64,000 nt of DNA from Burkholderia sp. SRS-W-2-2016 (GTDB taxonomy: Bacteria > Pseudomonadota > Gammaproteobacteria > Burkholderiales > Burkholderiaceae). Positions 42,401-51,237 of the stretch are shown here, one piece after another (the stretch's first letter is position 1; each line of letters begins with the position of its first letter). Made by a program: the position numbers and the translations under genes. Location: assembly GCF_001931485.1 (NCBI RefSeq), contig NZ_MSDV01000019.1, forward strand, positions 124,001 through 188,000. Reading direction: 5' to 3'. The notes beneath the pieces were generated by a model, which did no database searches, was not told the DNA's origin, and saw only the letters and a list, made by a program, of their open reading frames with translations.

Positions 42401-42966
42401 GGTTCGCGCCGCATTTCGAATTCCGCTTCCCGCTGGTCGGCGAGCTGACGCTGAGCGGCGTCGAACTGACGATTCGCAACGCGCTCGAACCGTGGCACGT
42501 AATGGGCGAGGAGGGCGCGAGCGGCGGCACGGTGCGCTATGTCGATTCGTCGGTCGAGCGGCTGGAGGTGCGTGTGCTCGGCTTGAACAGCAACCGTCAT
42601 GTGCTCGCGGTGAACGGTGTGCCGCTGCCGTTGCAGCCGACCGGGCGCGTCAGCGAGTACGTGGCCGGCGTGCGTTTTCGCGCGTGGTCGCAGGCGGCCG
42701 CGCTGCATCCGACGATCCGCGTGCACGCGCCGCTCACGTTCGATCTGCTCGACAGCTGGAGCGGCCGTTCGCTCGGCGGATGCCAGTATCATGTCGCTCA
42801 TCCGGGCGGGCGCAATTACCAGACCTTTCCGGTCAACGCCTACGAGGCGGAAAGCCGGCGGCGCGCGCGCTTCTTCGCGTCGGGGCATACGCCGGGACCG
42901 CTCGCGGTGGGCACGCCGCAGCGCAGTCTCGAGTTTCCGTTCACGCTCGATCTGCGCCGCAGTTGA
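39442..42966 (+). CDS. Transglutaminase-like / DUF2126 two-domain protein
   Basis: A 1,174-residue protein; start GTG 39442 has aggag 6 bp upstream. Residues about 1-300: bacterial transglutaminase-like N-terminal (SIRVALHHVTHYRYD) and core with Cys180 (NASGSCRDSGWLL), His229 (DLHAWCEVYLPG) and Asp in GLDPTSG, the cysteine-protease-like triad. Residues about 320-1174: DUF2126 (RLTMGGEPTFVSVRDRD, GKWYPGEQLPRWAMSLYWR, HTGTGGGNHFVLGG, LRGFEMPPHARMSLVQQLL). DUF2126 has been linked to amidoligase-type peptide synthesis. First gene of a three-gene operon. Long linker near 590-690 is poorly conserved-looking. Confidence 0.9.
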   Translation: MSIRVALHHVTHYRYDRLVSLSPQVVRLRPAPHCRTPILSYSLRVEPLKHFINWQQDAFANYQARLVFPEQTREFKVTVDLVAEMAVYNPFDFFLEPSAEQFPFDYAPALALELAPYRVKRPMTPRFAEFVASIDRAPAATANFLVALNQRLQQEIRYLIRMEPGVQTPEETLVNASGSCRDSGWLLVETLRQLGFAARFVSGYLLQLAPDLKSIDGPSGTEVDFTDLHAWCEVYLPGAGWIGLDPTSGLLAGEGHIPVACTPEPGSAAPISGAVDECEVEFEHTMSIERVLETPRVTKPYSEAAWGDVLTMGEQVDRELADMDVRLTMGGEPTFVSVRDRDAAEWNTDALGPTKRGYAVALMDRLRERYGANGFLHIGQGKWYPGEQLPRWAMSLYWRADGEPCWHNPALFADEREPGRYTAGDAQRFVAHLAAKLSLDPGCIQPGYEDTWYYLWRERRLPVNVDPFDARLDDELERVRLRRVFDAGLGSPTGYVLPIGREQRMPGTAPQWITGRWFFRDERMYLIPGDSPMGYRLPLDSLPWVSKTDYPYQHAHDPFAPQEPLRSAAQLRVQYDALRGGGALGPDADTTSASAANGALKTDPRHAAALSRSAADLLSGMPHDNVLAYARQPHEDAPPAKGQSSKDTLRTALCVEARDPKRAAGPQAESTSFGSGRTLLHVFMPPLPDLDDYLDLLAAVEATAADLKMQVVLEGYPPPRDARLKVLQVTPDPGVIEVNIHPAANWDELVDHTEYLYESASHSYLSSEKFMLDGRHTGTGGGNHFVLGGATPADSPFLRRPDLLASLIAYWHNHPSLSYLFSGLFIGPTSQAPRIDEARNDQVYELEIAFSELQRQLDLLGGRDSATLPPWLIDRALRNILIDVTGNTHRAEFCIDKLYSPDGPTGRLGLLELRGFEMPPHARMSLVQQLLLRALVARFWRTPYTQRLTRWGTELHDRFLLGTFVKMDFDDVLTDLNEAGFAFDAAWFAPHFEFRFPLVGELTLSGVELTIRNALEPWHVMGEEGASGGTVRYVDSSVERLEVRVLGLNSNRHVLAVNGVPLPLQPTGRVSEYVAGVRFRAWSQAAALHPTIRVHAPLTFDLLDSWSGRSLGGCQYHVAHPGGRNYQTFPVNAYEAESRRRARFFASGHTPGPLAVGTPQRSLEFPFTLDLRRS

Positions 42967-42995
42967 AAACAATGAAGCACTGACACCACACGACC

Positions 42996-45662
42996 TTGGC
43001 CTTTCAATCGACTTTGCCGTTCGAAGCGTCCGCGCAGCAGGCGGACGCTTCGTCCCTGCTGCGCCTGCTGCCGGGGCATGACGGCCATTGGGACGAATTG
43101 CGCGACGCGGCCGGCGCGCTGCGTGAACCGTGGCGGCAGTTCTTCGCGCTGCTCGGCGAGGACGGCATTGCGCGGCTGGCCGAGCATCGCGCGTCGATCG
43201 CACGGCAGGTGCGCGACAACGACATCAGCTACAACGTCTACGCGGACAACGGCAAGTCGCGGCCGTGGGCGCTCGATCTGCTGCCGTTTCTGCTCGGCGA
43301 GGCCGAGTGGGCGCAGCTGGAGCGCGGCATCACGCAGCGCGCGCGGCTGCTGAACGCGATCGTCGCCGATATCTACGGGCCGCAGACGCTGCTCGAGCAG
43401 GGCCAACTGCCGCCCGCGCTGGTGTTCGGGCATCCCGGCTATCAGCGCTCGGTGAAGGGCTTCACGCCGCCGGGCGGCCAGTACCTGCAGGTCGTCACAC
43501 TCGATCTCGCACGCACTTCGGACGGCGACTGGAGCGTGCTCGCGCAGCGCACCGAAGCGCCGTCGGGCCTTGGCTATGCGCTCGAAAACCGGCTGATCGT
43601 GTCGTCGCTGTTCGCCGAGCCGTTCCGCTCGCTGCGCGTGCGCCGCCTCGCGCCGATCTACTCGCAACTGATCGCGACGCTGGTGCAGGCCGCCCAGGCG
43701 ACGCTGCGCGACGACGAGCGCGCGGCAGGTGCAACCGAAGCGTCGCCGCATATCGCGCTGCTCACGCCGGGGCCATTCAGCGAAACCTATTTCGAGCACA
43801 CCTTTCTCGCGCGTTATCTCGGCGTCACGCTGGTCGAGGGCAAGGATTTGACCGTGCGCGGCGACCGCCTCTATCTGAAGACGCTGGCCGGACTCGAACG
43901 CGTGCACGTGGTGCTGCGCCGTCTCGACGACGCGTTCTGCGACCCGGTCGAATTGCGCGCCGATTCGACGATCGGCGTGCCCGGGCTGTTGCAGGTGATG
44001 CGCGCGGGCAATGTGATCGTGTCGAACGTGCCGGGGTCGGGCTTTATCGAATCGCCGGCGCTGCATGGATTCATGCCGGGCATTGCCGATGCGTTGCTCG
44101 GCGAAACGCTGCTGCTGCCCGGGGTGCCGACCTGGTGGTGCGGTGAGCAGGCGGCGCGGGAGCAGGCGTTCGAGCAACTCGACTCCGCGTTCATCGTGCC
44201 GACGTGGCCGCATACCGGAGCCGATGCGCCGCCCGGCATCGAGCAGGGCAGCCAGCCGCTCGCCGCGTGGCGCGAGCGGATCGAGGCATCGCCGGACGCG
44301 TTCACGATCCAGCAGGAACAGCGCTTTTCCTGCACGCCGCGCTACGACGGCGGCACGATCGGCGGCCGGCCGGCGGTGCTGCGCGTGTATGCGATCGCCG
44401 ACGTCAACGGCGGCTGGCACGTGATGCCGGGCGGCTTCACGCGCGTGGCCGCCGAACGGCAACCGACGGTATCGATGCAGCACGGCGGCAGCAGCGTCGA
44501 TACATGGGTGCTGTCGAGCCAGCCGAGTTCGACCTTTACGCTGCTGCCGTCGCCGCTGCAACCGGCCGACCTCACGCGCAAACATCGCACGGTGTCGAGC
44601 CGCGCGGCGGAGAACCTGTTCTGGGCCGGGCGATACGGCGAGCGCGCGGAAAACAACGTGCGCCTGCTGCGGCTGATTCTCGGCTCGCTCGAAGGCAACG
44701 ACGCCGATGCGATGTTCCCCGCGCTGGTCGAACTGGCGACGTGGTGCGGGCTCGTACAGCCGGGCGATCTGGCGGCGGCGCCGGCGTCAGATGCGGCGCC
44801 CTCGTCGCGCAGCTTCGAGCGCGCGCTGGTCGCGAACCTCGCCGACAGCCCGGGCAGCGTCAGCATCAGCCAGAACCTGAATTGCCAGGCGCGCACGAAC
44901 GGCGAGGTGCGCGGGCGTCTGTCGAACGATCACTGGCGTGTGATTCTCGCGGCGCGCAACGACTTCCAGGATGCATTGCAGGCGTTGTTGCCGGCGGCGG
45001 GTTCCGGTTTAGTTAGTGGTGCTGCGGGTACTGCTAGTGCGGCGGGCAGCAGCAGCGCGTTCGAGCGCTACGACCGCGTGACGCTGTCGAACGCGTTGGA
45101 GCAGTTGTCGGTGCAGCTATCGGCGATCAGCGGCGCGCAGGGCGACCGGATGACTCGCGACGAAGCGTGGCGCCTGCTGTTCGTCGGCCGCCATATCGAG
45201 CGTGTCGCGACGATGGCCGCGTTCATGCGCGGAGTCGCCGCGAACGGTCAACTGGCGACGCCGGCCGGCTTCGATCTGCTGCTGCAACTGTTCGACAGCA
45301 CGCTCACGTATCGCTCGCTGTATCCGGGACGTTTCGAAGTGCCGGCGCTGCTCGATCTGCTGGTGATCGAGCCGCACAACCCGCGCGGGATCTACGGCGT
45401 GTACGAGCGCCTGCGCAGCAAGCTCGACGAAATCGCGGCGGTGGCGAGCGGCGCGCGGCATCGGCCGTTTGCGGAACTGCTGCCGCCGGTCGAGTTGTTG
45501 CCGTCGCTCGAAGCGCTGTGCACGCTCGACGCCGATGGCCGCTACAGCAAACTGATCGCGCTGTGCGATCAGATCGGCGGTTTCGCGAACGCGGCCGCGC
45601 AGGAGATCAGCGCGCGCTATTTCAGTCACGCGACCACGGTCGCCTCGCAGGTGTGGGTATGA
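42996..45662 (+). CDS. Circularly permuted ATP-grasp protein fused to alpha-E domain
   Basis: An 888-residue protein from a TTG start. Residues about 60-480 are a circularly permuted ATP-grasp ligase (DNDISYNVYADNGKSRPWAL, PGPFSETYFEHTFLARYLG, VEGKDLTVRGDRLYLKTL, NVIVSNVPGSGFIESPALHG). Residues about 515-885 are an alpha-E helical domain (SRAAENLFWAGRYGERAENN, WRLLFVGRHIERVATMAAFM, IEPHNPRGIYGVYERLRSK). ATP-grasp ligases form amide bonds via acyl-phosphates. Together with two transglutaminase proteins it suggests synthesis or processing of a peptide or peptide-like modification; substrate is unknown. The start has no clear ribosome site. Confidence 0.88.
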   Translation: MAFQSTLPFEASAQQADASSLLRLLPGHDGHWDELRDAAGALREPWRQFFALLGEDGIARLAEHRASIARQVRDNDISYNVYADNGKSRPWALDLLPFLLGEAEWAQLERGITQRARLLNAIVADIYGPQTLLEQGQLPPALVFGHPGYQRSVKGFTPPGGQYLQVVTLDLARTSDGDWSVLAQRTEAPSGLGYALENRLIVSSLFAEPFRSLRVRRLAPIYSQLIATLVQAAQATLRDDERAAGATEASPHIALLTPGPFSETYFEHTFLARYLGVTLVEGKDLTVRGDRLYLKTLAGLERVHVVLRRLDDAFCDPVELRADSTIGVPGLLQVMRAGNVIVSNVPGSGFIESPALHGFMPGIADALLGETLLLPGVPTWWCGEQAAREQAFEQLDSAFIVPTWPHTGADAPPGIEQGSQPLAAWRERIEASPDAFTIQQEQRFSCTPRYDGGTIGGRPAVLRVYAIADVNGGWHVMPGGFTRVAAERQPTVSMQHGGSSVDTWVLSSQPSSTFTLLPSPLQPADLTRKHRTVSSRAAENLFWAGRYGERAENNVRLLRLILGSLEGNDADAMFPALVELATWCGLVQPGDLAAAPASDAAPSSRSFERALVANLADSPGSVSISQNLNCQARTNGEVRGRLSNDHWRVILAARNDFQDALQALLPAAGSGLVSGAAGTASAAGSSSAFERYDRVTLSNALEQLSVQLSAISGAQGDRMTRDEAWRLLFVGRHIERVATMAAFMRGVAANGQLATPAGFDLLLQLFDSTLTYRSLYPGRFEVPALLDLLVIEPHNPRGIYGVYERLRSKLDEIAAVASGARHRPFAELLPPVELLPSLEALCTLDADGRYSKLIALCDQIGGFANAAAQEISARYFSHATTVASQVWV

Positions 45663-46549
45663 AACACGCGCCGACCGTGCTGTCCGTTTCGCATCGGACC
45701 ACTTACCATTATTCGACCTATGTCGAGACCGCCCAGCATCTGGCGACGATCCGGCCGCTCGCGTGTCCGTGGCAGCGGGTGGTGTCGCGCAGCGAGCGGA
45801 TCGAGCCGGAGCCGTCGTATCTGCACAGCCGGATCGATGCGTTCGGCAACGACGTGCTGTACTTCGCGCTCGATACGCCGCACGAACGCCTGCAACTCGT
45901 CAGCGAAACGACGGTCGCGTTGACGCCGCGCTGGACCGATCTCGCGGCCGACGCGACGCCGCCGTGGGAGACGGTCGCCGACACGCTGCGGTTTCGGGTG
46001 GGCGGCGAGTTTCAGGCCGAAACGCAGTTCTGCTTCGCGTCGCCGAATATCGCGCTGCGCCCGGCGCTGCGCGACTATGCGTTGCCGAGTTTCACGCCGG
46101 GCCGGCCGCTGGTCGCCGGCGCGATCGATCTGATGCATAGGATTCACGAAGACTTCGCGTACAAGCCGTCGGCGACGCTGTTCGATACGCCGGCCGAGCG
46201 CGCGTTCGAACTGAAGAGCGGCGTGTGCCAGGATTTCGCGCAGGTGATGATCGGCTGTCTGCGCTCGCTCGGGTTGCCCGCGCGCTATGTGAGCGGCTAT
46301 CTGCGCAACGATCCGCCGCCGGGGCAGCCACGGCTGATCGGCGCGGATGCGTCGCATGCGTGGGTGTCGGTGCATTGTCCGGGCAGCGGCTGGATCGACC
46401 TCGATCCGACCAACGACGTGCTCGCCGATCTCGATCATGTGACGCTCGCGATCGGGCGGGATTACAGCGATGTGTCGTTGCTGCGCGGGACAATACTCGG
46501 CGGCGGCGCGCACCGAATGGAAGTGGGGGTGACGGTGCTGGCGTTGTGA
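45659..46549 (+). CDS. Transglutaminase-family protein
   Basis: A 296-residue protein whose ATG overlaps the previous stop (ATGA). N-terminal transglutaminase-associated beta domain (VSHRTTYHYSTYVETAQHLA), then the core with Cys190 (KSGVCQDFAQVMIGCLRSLG), His in ASHAWVSVHCPGSGWIDLD and Asp in LDPTND. The triad fits amide hydrolysis or transpeptidation. Cytosolic, no signal peptide. Last gene of the DUF2126/ATP-grasp operon. Confidence 0.9.
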   Translation: MKHAPTVLSVSHRTTYHYSTYVETAQHLATIRPLACPWQRVVSRSERIEPEPSYLHSRIDAFGNDVLYFALDTPHERLQLVSETTVALTPRWTDLAADATPPWETVADTLRFRVGGEFQAETQFCFASPNIALRPALRDYALPSFTPGRPLVAGAIDLMHRIHEDFAYKPSATLFDTPAERAFELKSGVCQDFAQVMIGCLRSLGLPARYVSGYLRNDPPPGQPRLIGADASHAWVSVHCPGSGWIDLDPTNDVLADLDHVTLAIGRDYSDVSLLRGTILGGGAHRMEVGVTVLAL

Positions 46550-46658
46550 GGGCGTGCCGTGAGAAGGCGGTGGCAGTGCGGTAAGCGACACGCGTATCGA
46601 AACCTCGCGTTCTTCGGCCATAATGGCTGCCAGTCACGTTGCCGGAGTTCACACCCTC

Positions 46659-46916
46659 ATGAAGTCTCTTTGCTTCGCAGCAGCACTCGTCGTACTCGTT
46701 ACCGGCTGTACCTCGACCTCGTCGCCGGCGAACGATCAATTGACTCGCCCACCTTCGGTCGATACGGATACCTACATGCTGCATACGCCGGATGGCGCGA
46801 AGCCGGCTTCTGCTGAGAGAGCGCAGCGGCTGACTGTCGGCACCAGCTATTCGGACACGCAACTGATCCTGCCTTGGTTTCTGAACGACATTATTAACTT
46901 CGTGAACTACCGGTAG
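46659..46916 (+). CDS. Small lipoprotein, 85 aa
   Basis: Start at 46659 (MKSLCFAAALVVLVTGC) gives a short signal peptide with lipobox LVTGC. The mature part is about 70 residues, Ser/Thr/Asp-rich, with a conserved-looking C-terminus (DTQLILPWFLNDIINFVNYR). No family recognised. Single gene following the transglutaminase operon; the nearest upstream ribosome site (ccggag) is about a dozen bases away, so start is fair. Confidence 0.68.
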   Translation: MKSLCFAAALVVLVTGCTSTSSPANDQLTRPPSVDTDTYMLHTPDGAKPASAERAQRLTVGTSYSDTQLILPWFLNDIINFVNYR

Positions 46917-47187
46917 TCCGGTGCGCGGAGGCACTCGGGTAATACGATCACCTTCAGTGCCCCTTTGCCCGTAAAAAAATGGCGGTAGGCGATGAACACA
47001 CTTTGTAGCTGTTGAACTTGGGGTTTGATTTAACCGCCATGGTCAGACCCGGCGCCAAGGGGCTTTGAGGGAAAGGGCGTCAGGTGGCGCGGTGTGTGAC
47101 AGCAGGACGGCGAGGTAGCAGGCGCGGCGCTTTTGCTGCCCTGCGCGCCGCGTCGTTTGCGCCGCTTCTAACGCGTCTGCCGACCTG

Positions 47188-48261
47188 TCAGAAGCGGCGC
47201 TGGATACCGGCGGTGACACCGGTTTGCGTGTCTGCCGCGCCGCTCAGATCGCGCGACAGACTGATCGCGTTGTCGTGCCTCGCCATCGCATAGCCGCCCG
47301 CCAGATACAGCACTGTGCGCTTGGACAGCGCGTATTGCCCGCGCAGTGAGAACAGCGTCGGATCGGCGTCGCTCGCGTCCTTGATGTCCTGATGGTAGAC
47401 GGCCGCGAACAGCGAGACGAACGGCGTCACGCGGTATTGACCGCCGACCCAGTACATGTCGCTACGCAGCGTCGGCGCGGAGGTGTGGAATGTGCGCCGG
47501 TAGTTTCGATAGCCCGCCATTGTCTTTACCGCGCCGAAGTCATAGCTCAGGCCCGCGTGAATGCCCTGAATGTAGTTAGTGGTATCCGCGGGGCTGACGC
47601 TGTCGCCCGCGCCGTTCCGCCGGTTGAAGGTGACGACGGCGGCGAACGATCCGTTTTCGTAACCGAGACCGAAGTCGTACTTCGAACCTGACTTCATGCT
47701 GCCGGGCACGTTGCCGAAGCCGTACAGCGCGCCGAGCTTGACGCCGGAGAACATGCCGTCGTAACGCACCGCATTGGCCGAACGCGCGAACAGGCCGTCT
47801 TTACGGCCGCCCGTCGCGCTTGACGAGGTTGCCCACGAATAGTTCGGCGCGTAACCCATCGGGTCGAACTGCAGCATGTAGTGGAAGGTGGTGGTGAAGG
47901 TGCGGCCGAGGATGATTTGCCCGAAGCGCATTTTCAGGCCGATGGTCGCGCGCCGTTCGAAGATCGCATCGGGGCCGTCGTCGAACTGACCGTTCGCGGC
48001 GTTGATGCCGCTTTCCAGCTGGAAGATCGCTTTCAGGCCGCCGCCCAGATCCTCGACACGTAGCCCCCAGCGCGAGGTGTTCTTGCCGCCCGAGACAAGA
48101 CGCGTGGCGCCGCCGTCTGGCTCCGCGCGGTTCACATATTCGACGCCCGCGTCGACGATACCGTACAACGTCACGCTCGATTGCGCGTGCGCGCCTGCTG
48201 CAAAACCGGCGAGTCCGGCGCAGGTTATGCCGAGGGTTGCCTTCCTCATGCTCCACTTCAT
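47188..48261 (-). CDS. Gram-negative porin (Omp32/OpcP type)
   Basis: A 357-residue outer-membrane porin. Signal peptide ends AHA-QSS, followed at once by SVTLYGIVDAGVEYVN, the standard start of betaproteobacterial porins. Later GLRVEDLGGGLKAIFQLESG, FERRATIGLK, GQIILGRTF and a terminal Phe (RRF). It lies only 43 bp after the ATPase gene of the SBP-permease-ATPase operon on the same strand, so it probably supplies the outer-membrane entry route for the same substrate. Confidence 0.9.
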   Translation of the reverse strand: MKWSMRKATLGITCAGLAGFAAGAHAQSSVTLYGIVDAGVEYVNRAEPDGGATRLVSGGKNTSRWGLRVEDLGGGLKAIFQLESGINAANGQFDDGPDAIFERRATIGLKMRFGQIILGRTFTTTFHYMLQFDPMGYAPNYSWATSSSATGGRKDGLFARSANAVRYDGMFSGVKLGALYGFGNVPGSMKSGSKYDFGLGYENGSFAAVVTFNRRNGAGDSVSPADTTNYIQGIHAGLSYDFGAVKTMAGYRNYRRTFHTSAPTLRSDMYWVGGQYRVTPFVSLFAAVYHQDIKDASDADPTLFSLRGQYALSKRTVLYLAGGYAMARHDNAISLSRDLSGAADTQTGVTAGIQRRF

Positions 48262-48304
48262 CAACAGTCTTCTGTGGGGAATGAGTTCCACCTTTCCGTC
48301 CGCT

Positions 48305-49372
48305 TCAGCTCGCCTGAGCGAAGGCCCAGCAGTCGTTGGCCGGGAATTCGATCCAGTGGCGGCCAGCCGCGTGCGGCACGTGGCCGAATGCGCGTAGGCG
48401 CAGCGCGCCGCAGTGGAAAAGGTACTCCCAGCGGTCGCCTAGATACATCGACGTGATGAGTTCGGCTTCGAGACGGTTCGCGCCGGGACCGTCGGCGACC
48501 TGGACGCGTTCGAGGCGGATCACCGCCTGCGCGTTCTGGCCGGCGGCGAGCGCTTCGCGCGCTTGTGCCTCGATTTGCCAGCCATCGCCGGCCAGCGTGA
48601 CGCGCTCGCCGTCGACCGCGGCGACACGCGCGTCGATGCGGTTATTGCTGCCCATGAATTCGGCGGTGTAGAGCGAGCGGGGCGCGCCATACAGTTCGGC
48701 GGGCGTGCCTTCCTGCTCGATGCGGCCGTCGCGCAGCAGCAGAATGCGGTCGGACATCGCCATCGCCTCGGTCTGATCGTGCGTCACGCACAACGCGGAC
48801 AGACCCAGCGACACGATCAGCTCGCGCAGCCACGCGCGCGCTTCCTCGCGCAGCTTGGCGTCGAGATTCGACAGCGGCTCGTCGAGCAGAATCACCGGCG
48901 GGTTGTAGACGAGCGCACGCGCAATCGCGACGCGCTGCTGTTGGCCGCCGGAGAGCTGATACGGATAGCGCGCGGCGAGGTGGCCGAGGCCGAGTTGATC
49001 GAGCGCGGCCTGCACGCGCTTTTTCTGCTCGGCACCCGCCACGCGCCGCAGCTTCAGCCCATAGCCGACGTTGTCCGCCACCGTGCGATGCGGCCACAGC
49101 GCATACGACTGGAACACCAGCCCGAGCGAGCGCTGCTCGACCGGCAGGTCGACGTGCGCAGCGCCGTCGAAGAACGCCCGACCGTCGAGTTCGATGCGGC
49201 CCGACGACGGTTGTTCGAGACCGGCGACCGCACGCAGCAGCGTTGTCTTGCCGCTGCCTGAGGCGCCCAGCAGGCAGACCACTTCGCCGGGGTTCAGGTC
49301 GAACGACACGCCTTTGAGAATCGGGTTGTCGCCATAGCTGAGAAAGAGGTTGTCGACCGAAAGCTTATCCAT
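48305..49372 (-). CDS. Iron/spermidine-type ABC transporter ATP-binding protein (PotA/FbpC-like)
   Basis: A 355-residue ATPase. Walker A GASGSGKTT near residue 33, signature LSGGQQQR, Walker B ILLDEPLSNLD, and a C-terminal TOBE-like beta domain after residue 235. This length and the TOBE domain put it with the FbpC/PotA/PhnT group. Its start overlaps the permease stop by 8 bp. Confidence 0.9.
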   Translation of the reverse strand: MDKLSVDNLFLSYGDNPILKGVSFDLNPGEVVCLLGASGSGKTTLLRAVAGLEQPSSGRIELDGRAFFDGAAHVDLPVEQRSLGLVFQSYALWPHRTVADNVGYGLKLRRVAGAEQKKRVQAALDQLGLGHLAARYPYQLSGGQQQRVAIARALVYNPPVILLDEPLSNLDAKLREEARAWLRELIVSLGLSALCVTHDQTEAMAMSDRILLLRDGRIEQEGTPAELYGAPRSLYTAEFMGSNNRIDARVAAVDGERVTLAGDGWQIEAQAREALAAGQNAQAVIRLERVQVADGPGANRLEAELITSMYLGDRWEYLFHCGALRLRAFGHVPHAAGRHWIEFPANDCWAFAQAS

Positions 49373-51134
49373 GCAGTTTCACTCCGAAGCGCAGGGCGAC
49401 GCCGAGTCCGACGCCGACCATTGCGATGTTGATGACAGAAAGCGCCGCGACCTGATCGACCGCGCCGGTCGCCCAAAGCGATACCAGCAACGCGCCGATC
49501 ACTTCGGTGCCCGGTGAGAGCAGATAGACGGCGGTCGAGTACTCGCGCTCGAAGATCATGAAGATCAACAGCCACGCCGCAAGCAAGCCGAAGCGCACGA
49601 GCGGCAACGTCACGTCGAGACTGACGCGCGCGCGCGTGCCGCCGACGCTGCGTCCCGCTTCCTCGAGTTCGGGGCCGACCTGCAGCAGCGCGCTTTGAAT
49701 AAGACGCATGCCGTACGCGAGCCACACGACCGTGTACGCAATCCAGATGCTCCACATGGAGTTCTTCAGTTCTTTCAGGCCCGGCACGAACAGAAAGATC
49801 CACAGGAACGCGAGACCGGCGAGCAGGCCCGGCACCGCGCGCGGCAATAGCACGAGGTAGTCGAGCAGACGCGTTGCCCAGTCGTTGCGGCGATGGCCGG
49901 CGAACGCCACCAGCGAATAGAAGCCAACCGCCAGCGCACCGCCGAGCACGCCGATGCCGAGCGTGTTCAGAATCGCGCGGACCAGGTTGTCCTGTTCCAG
50001 CAGTTCGGTGAAGTTTGCGAGCGTCAACACTTCGGCGAGCCGTACGCCCTCGCCCCAGTTGGTGACGAACGCGCGCAGCGTGATGCCCGACAGTGGCACG
50101 AATACGGTCAGCGCGAGCCACAGCGCGACGATGGCGAGCGCGACCCAACGCCACGCTCCGAGCGGCAGTACGGTTTGACGTCCCGCTTTACCTTTGACAG
50201 TGACGAAGCGGCTCGCGCTTTTGAGCAGCCGGCGTTGCAGGAGCACGAGCGGGAACGTGATCGCGACGATGCATACCGCGACCGCGGCCATCAGGTGATA
50301 CGAGGGCACGCCGAGCTTGTTGGTGAGCTTGTACAGATAGGTGGCCAGCACGAGGTGCCCTTCGGGATCGCCGAGCACGAGCGGCAGCCCGAACACTTCG
50401 AAGCCAAGGAAGAACACCAGCACGCCGGCGAACAGCAGCGCGGGCATGGTCATCGGCAGGCTGACGTCGAGCGCGACGCGAAATGGCCGCGCGCCGGCGA
50501 CGCGTGCCGCCTCTTCGACGTCGGAGCCGAGATTGCGCAGCGCCGCCGACGAATAGAGGTACACGTGCGGCACATGCGTGAGCCCGACAATCACTGTGAT
50601 CGCGAGAATCGAGTACACGGTCCACGGCGCTTCGGCGCTGCCGAACAGCTCTTTCCACCAGACCGAGTAGAAGCCGACCGGGCCGGCCGCTACCACGTAG
50701 CCGAACGCGAGCACCATCGGCGAGACGAACACCGGGGTCAGCAACAGCGGCTCGAGCCAGCGGCGACCGGGCAGGTCGGTACGCACCATCAGGAACGCGA
50801 GGATGCCACCGAGCGGAATCGAGATGAACAGCATCCCGCCCGCAATGAAGAACGAATTCTTCAGCGCAGACCAGAAGTCAGGATCACTGAAGATGAACTG
50901 GAAGCCGGTGAGTCCGAGCGTGCGCTTCGCGTCGAAGAACGGTGCGTCCAGCACGCTTTGAAACAGGATAAAGCCGAGCGGGAGCGCGACGGCGACGGTC
51001 AACACCGCGACGACGATCCAGCGCAGCACCTCCGCCATCGGCGCGAGGCCGCTGCGCGGCAGCGCGCCGATGGCGCCGCCGTCTGCCGGTGGTTGCGTGG
51101 CATCGTGGTGACCAGTTGCGCTAGTGGAAAGCAT
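49365..51134 (-). CDS. Fused two-domain ABC permease (FbpB-like)
   Basis: A 589-residue inner-membrane protein with about twelve hydrophobic segments. Two binding-protein-dependent permease domains are fused, each with an EAA loop: YLYSSAALRNLGSDVEEAAR VAG-type in the first half and QVGPELEEAGRSVGGTRAR in the second. Start at 51134 follows agggggac. Fused permeases of this kind serve ferric iron, phosphonate or phosphoglycerate importers. Confidence 0.9.
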   Translation of the reverse strand: MLSTSATGHHDATQPPADGGAIGALPRSGLAPMAEVLRWIVVAVLTVAVALPLGFILFQSVLDAPFFDAKRTLGLTGFQFIFSDPDFWSALKNSFFIAGGMLFISIPLGGILAFLMVRTDLPGRRWLEPLLLTPVFVSPMVLAFGYVVAAGPVGFYSVWWKELFGSAEAPWTVYSILAITVIVGLTHVPHVYLYSSAALRNLGSDVEEAARVAGARPFRVALDVSLPMTMPALLFAGVLVFFLGFEVFGLPLVLGDPEGHLVLATYLYKLTNKLGVPSYHLMAAVAVCIVAITFPLVLLQRRLLKSASRFVTVKGKAGRQTVLPLGAWRWVALAIVALWLALTVFVPLSGITLRAFVTNWGEGVRLAEVLTLANFTELLEQDNLVRAILNTLGIGVLGGALAVGFYSLVAFAGHRRNDWATRLLDYLVLLPRAVPGLLAGLAFLWIFLFVPGLKELKNSMWSIWIAYTVVWLAYGMRLIQSALLQVGPELEEAGRSVGGTRARVSLDVTLPLVRFGLLAAWLLIFMIFEREYSTAVYLLSPGTEVIGALLVSLWATGAVDQVAALSVINIAMVGVGLGVALRFGVKLHG

Positions 51135-51237
51135 GAGTGTCCCCCTGCGGCAGGTGCGCCGCACATCGACAGGTATTCAAGGAAAGTCGGGCGTGCGCGC
51201 GTGGCGGCGTGCATGCCCTGATGTCAGACGCCGAGGA

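Noticed and set aside
39130-44585. Long minus-strand ORFs opposite the DUF2126 and ATP-grasp genes
   Set aside because: Shadows of large GC-rich genes.
49893-51221. 442-codon plus-strand ORF opposite the fused permease
   Set aside because: Very Arg/Glu/Gln-rich shadow; the minus strand gives a proper membrane protein.
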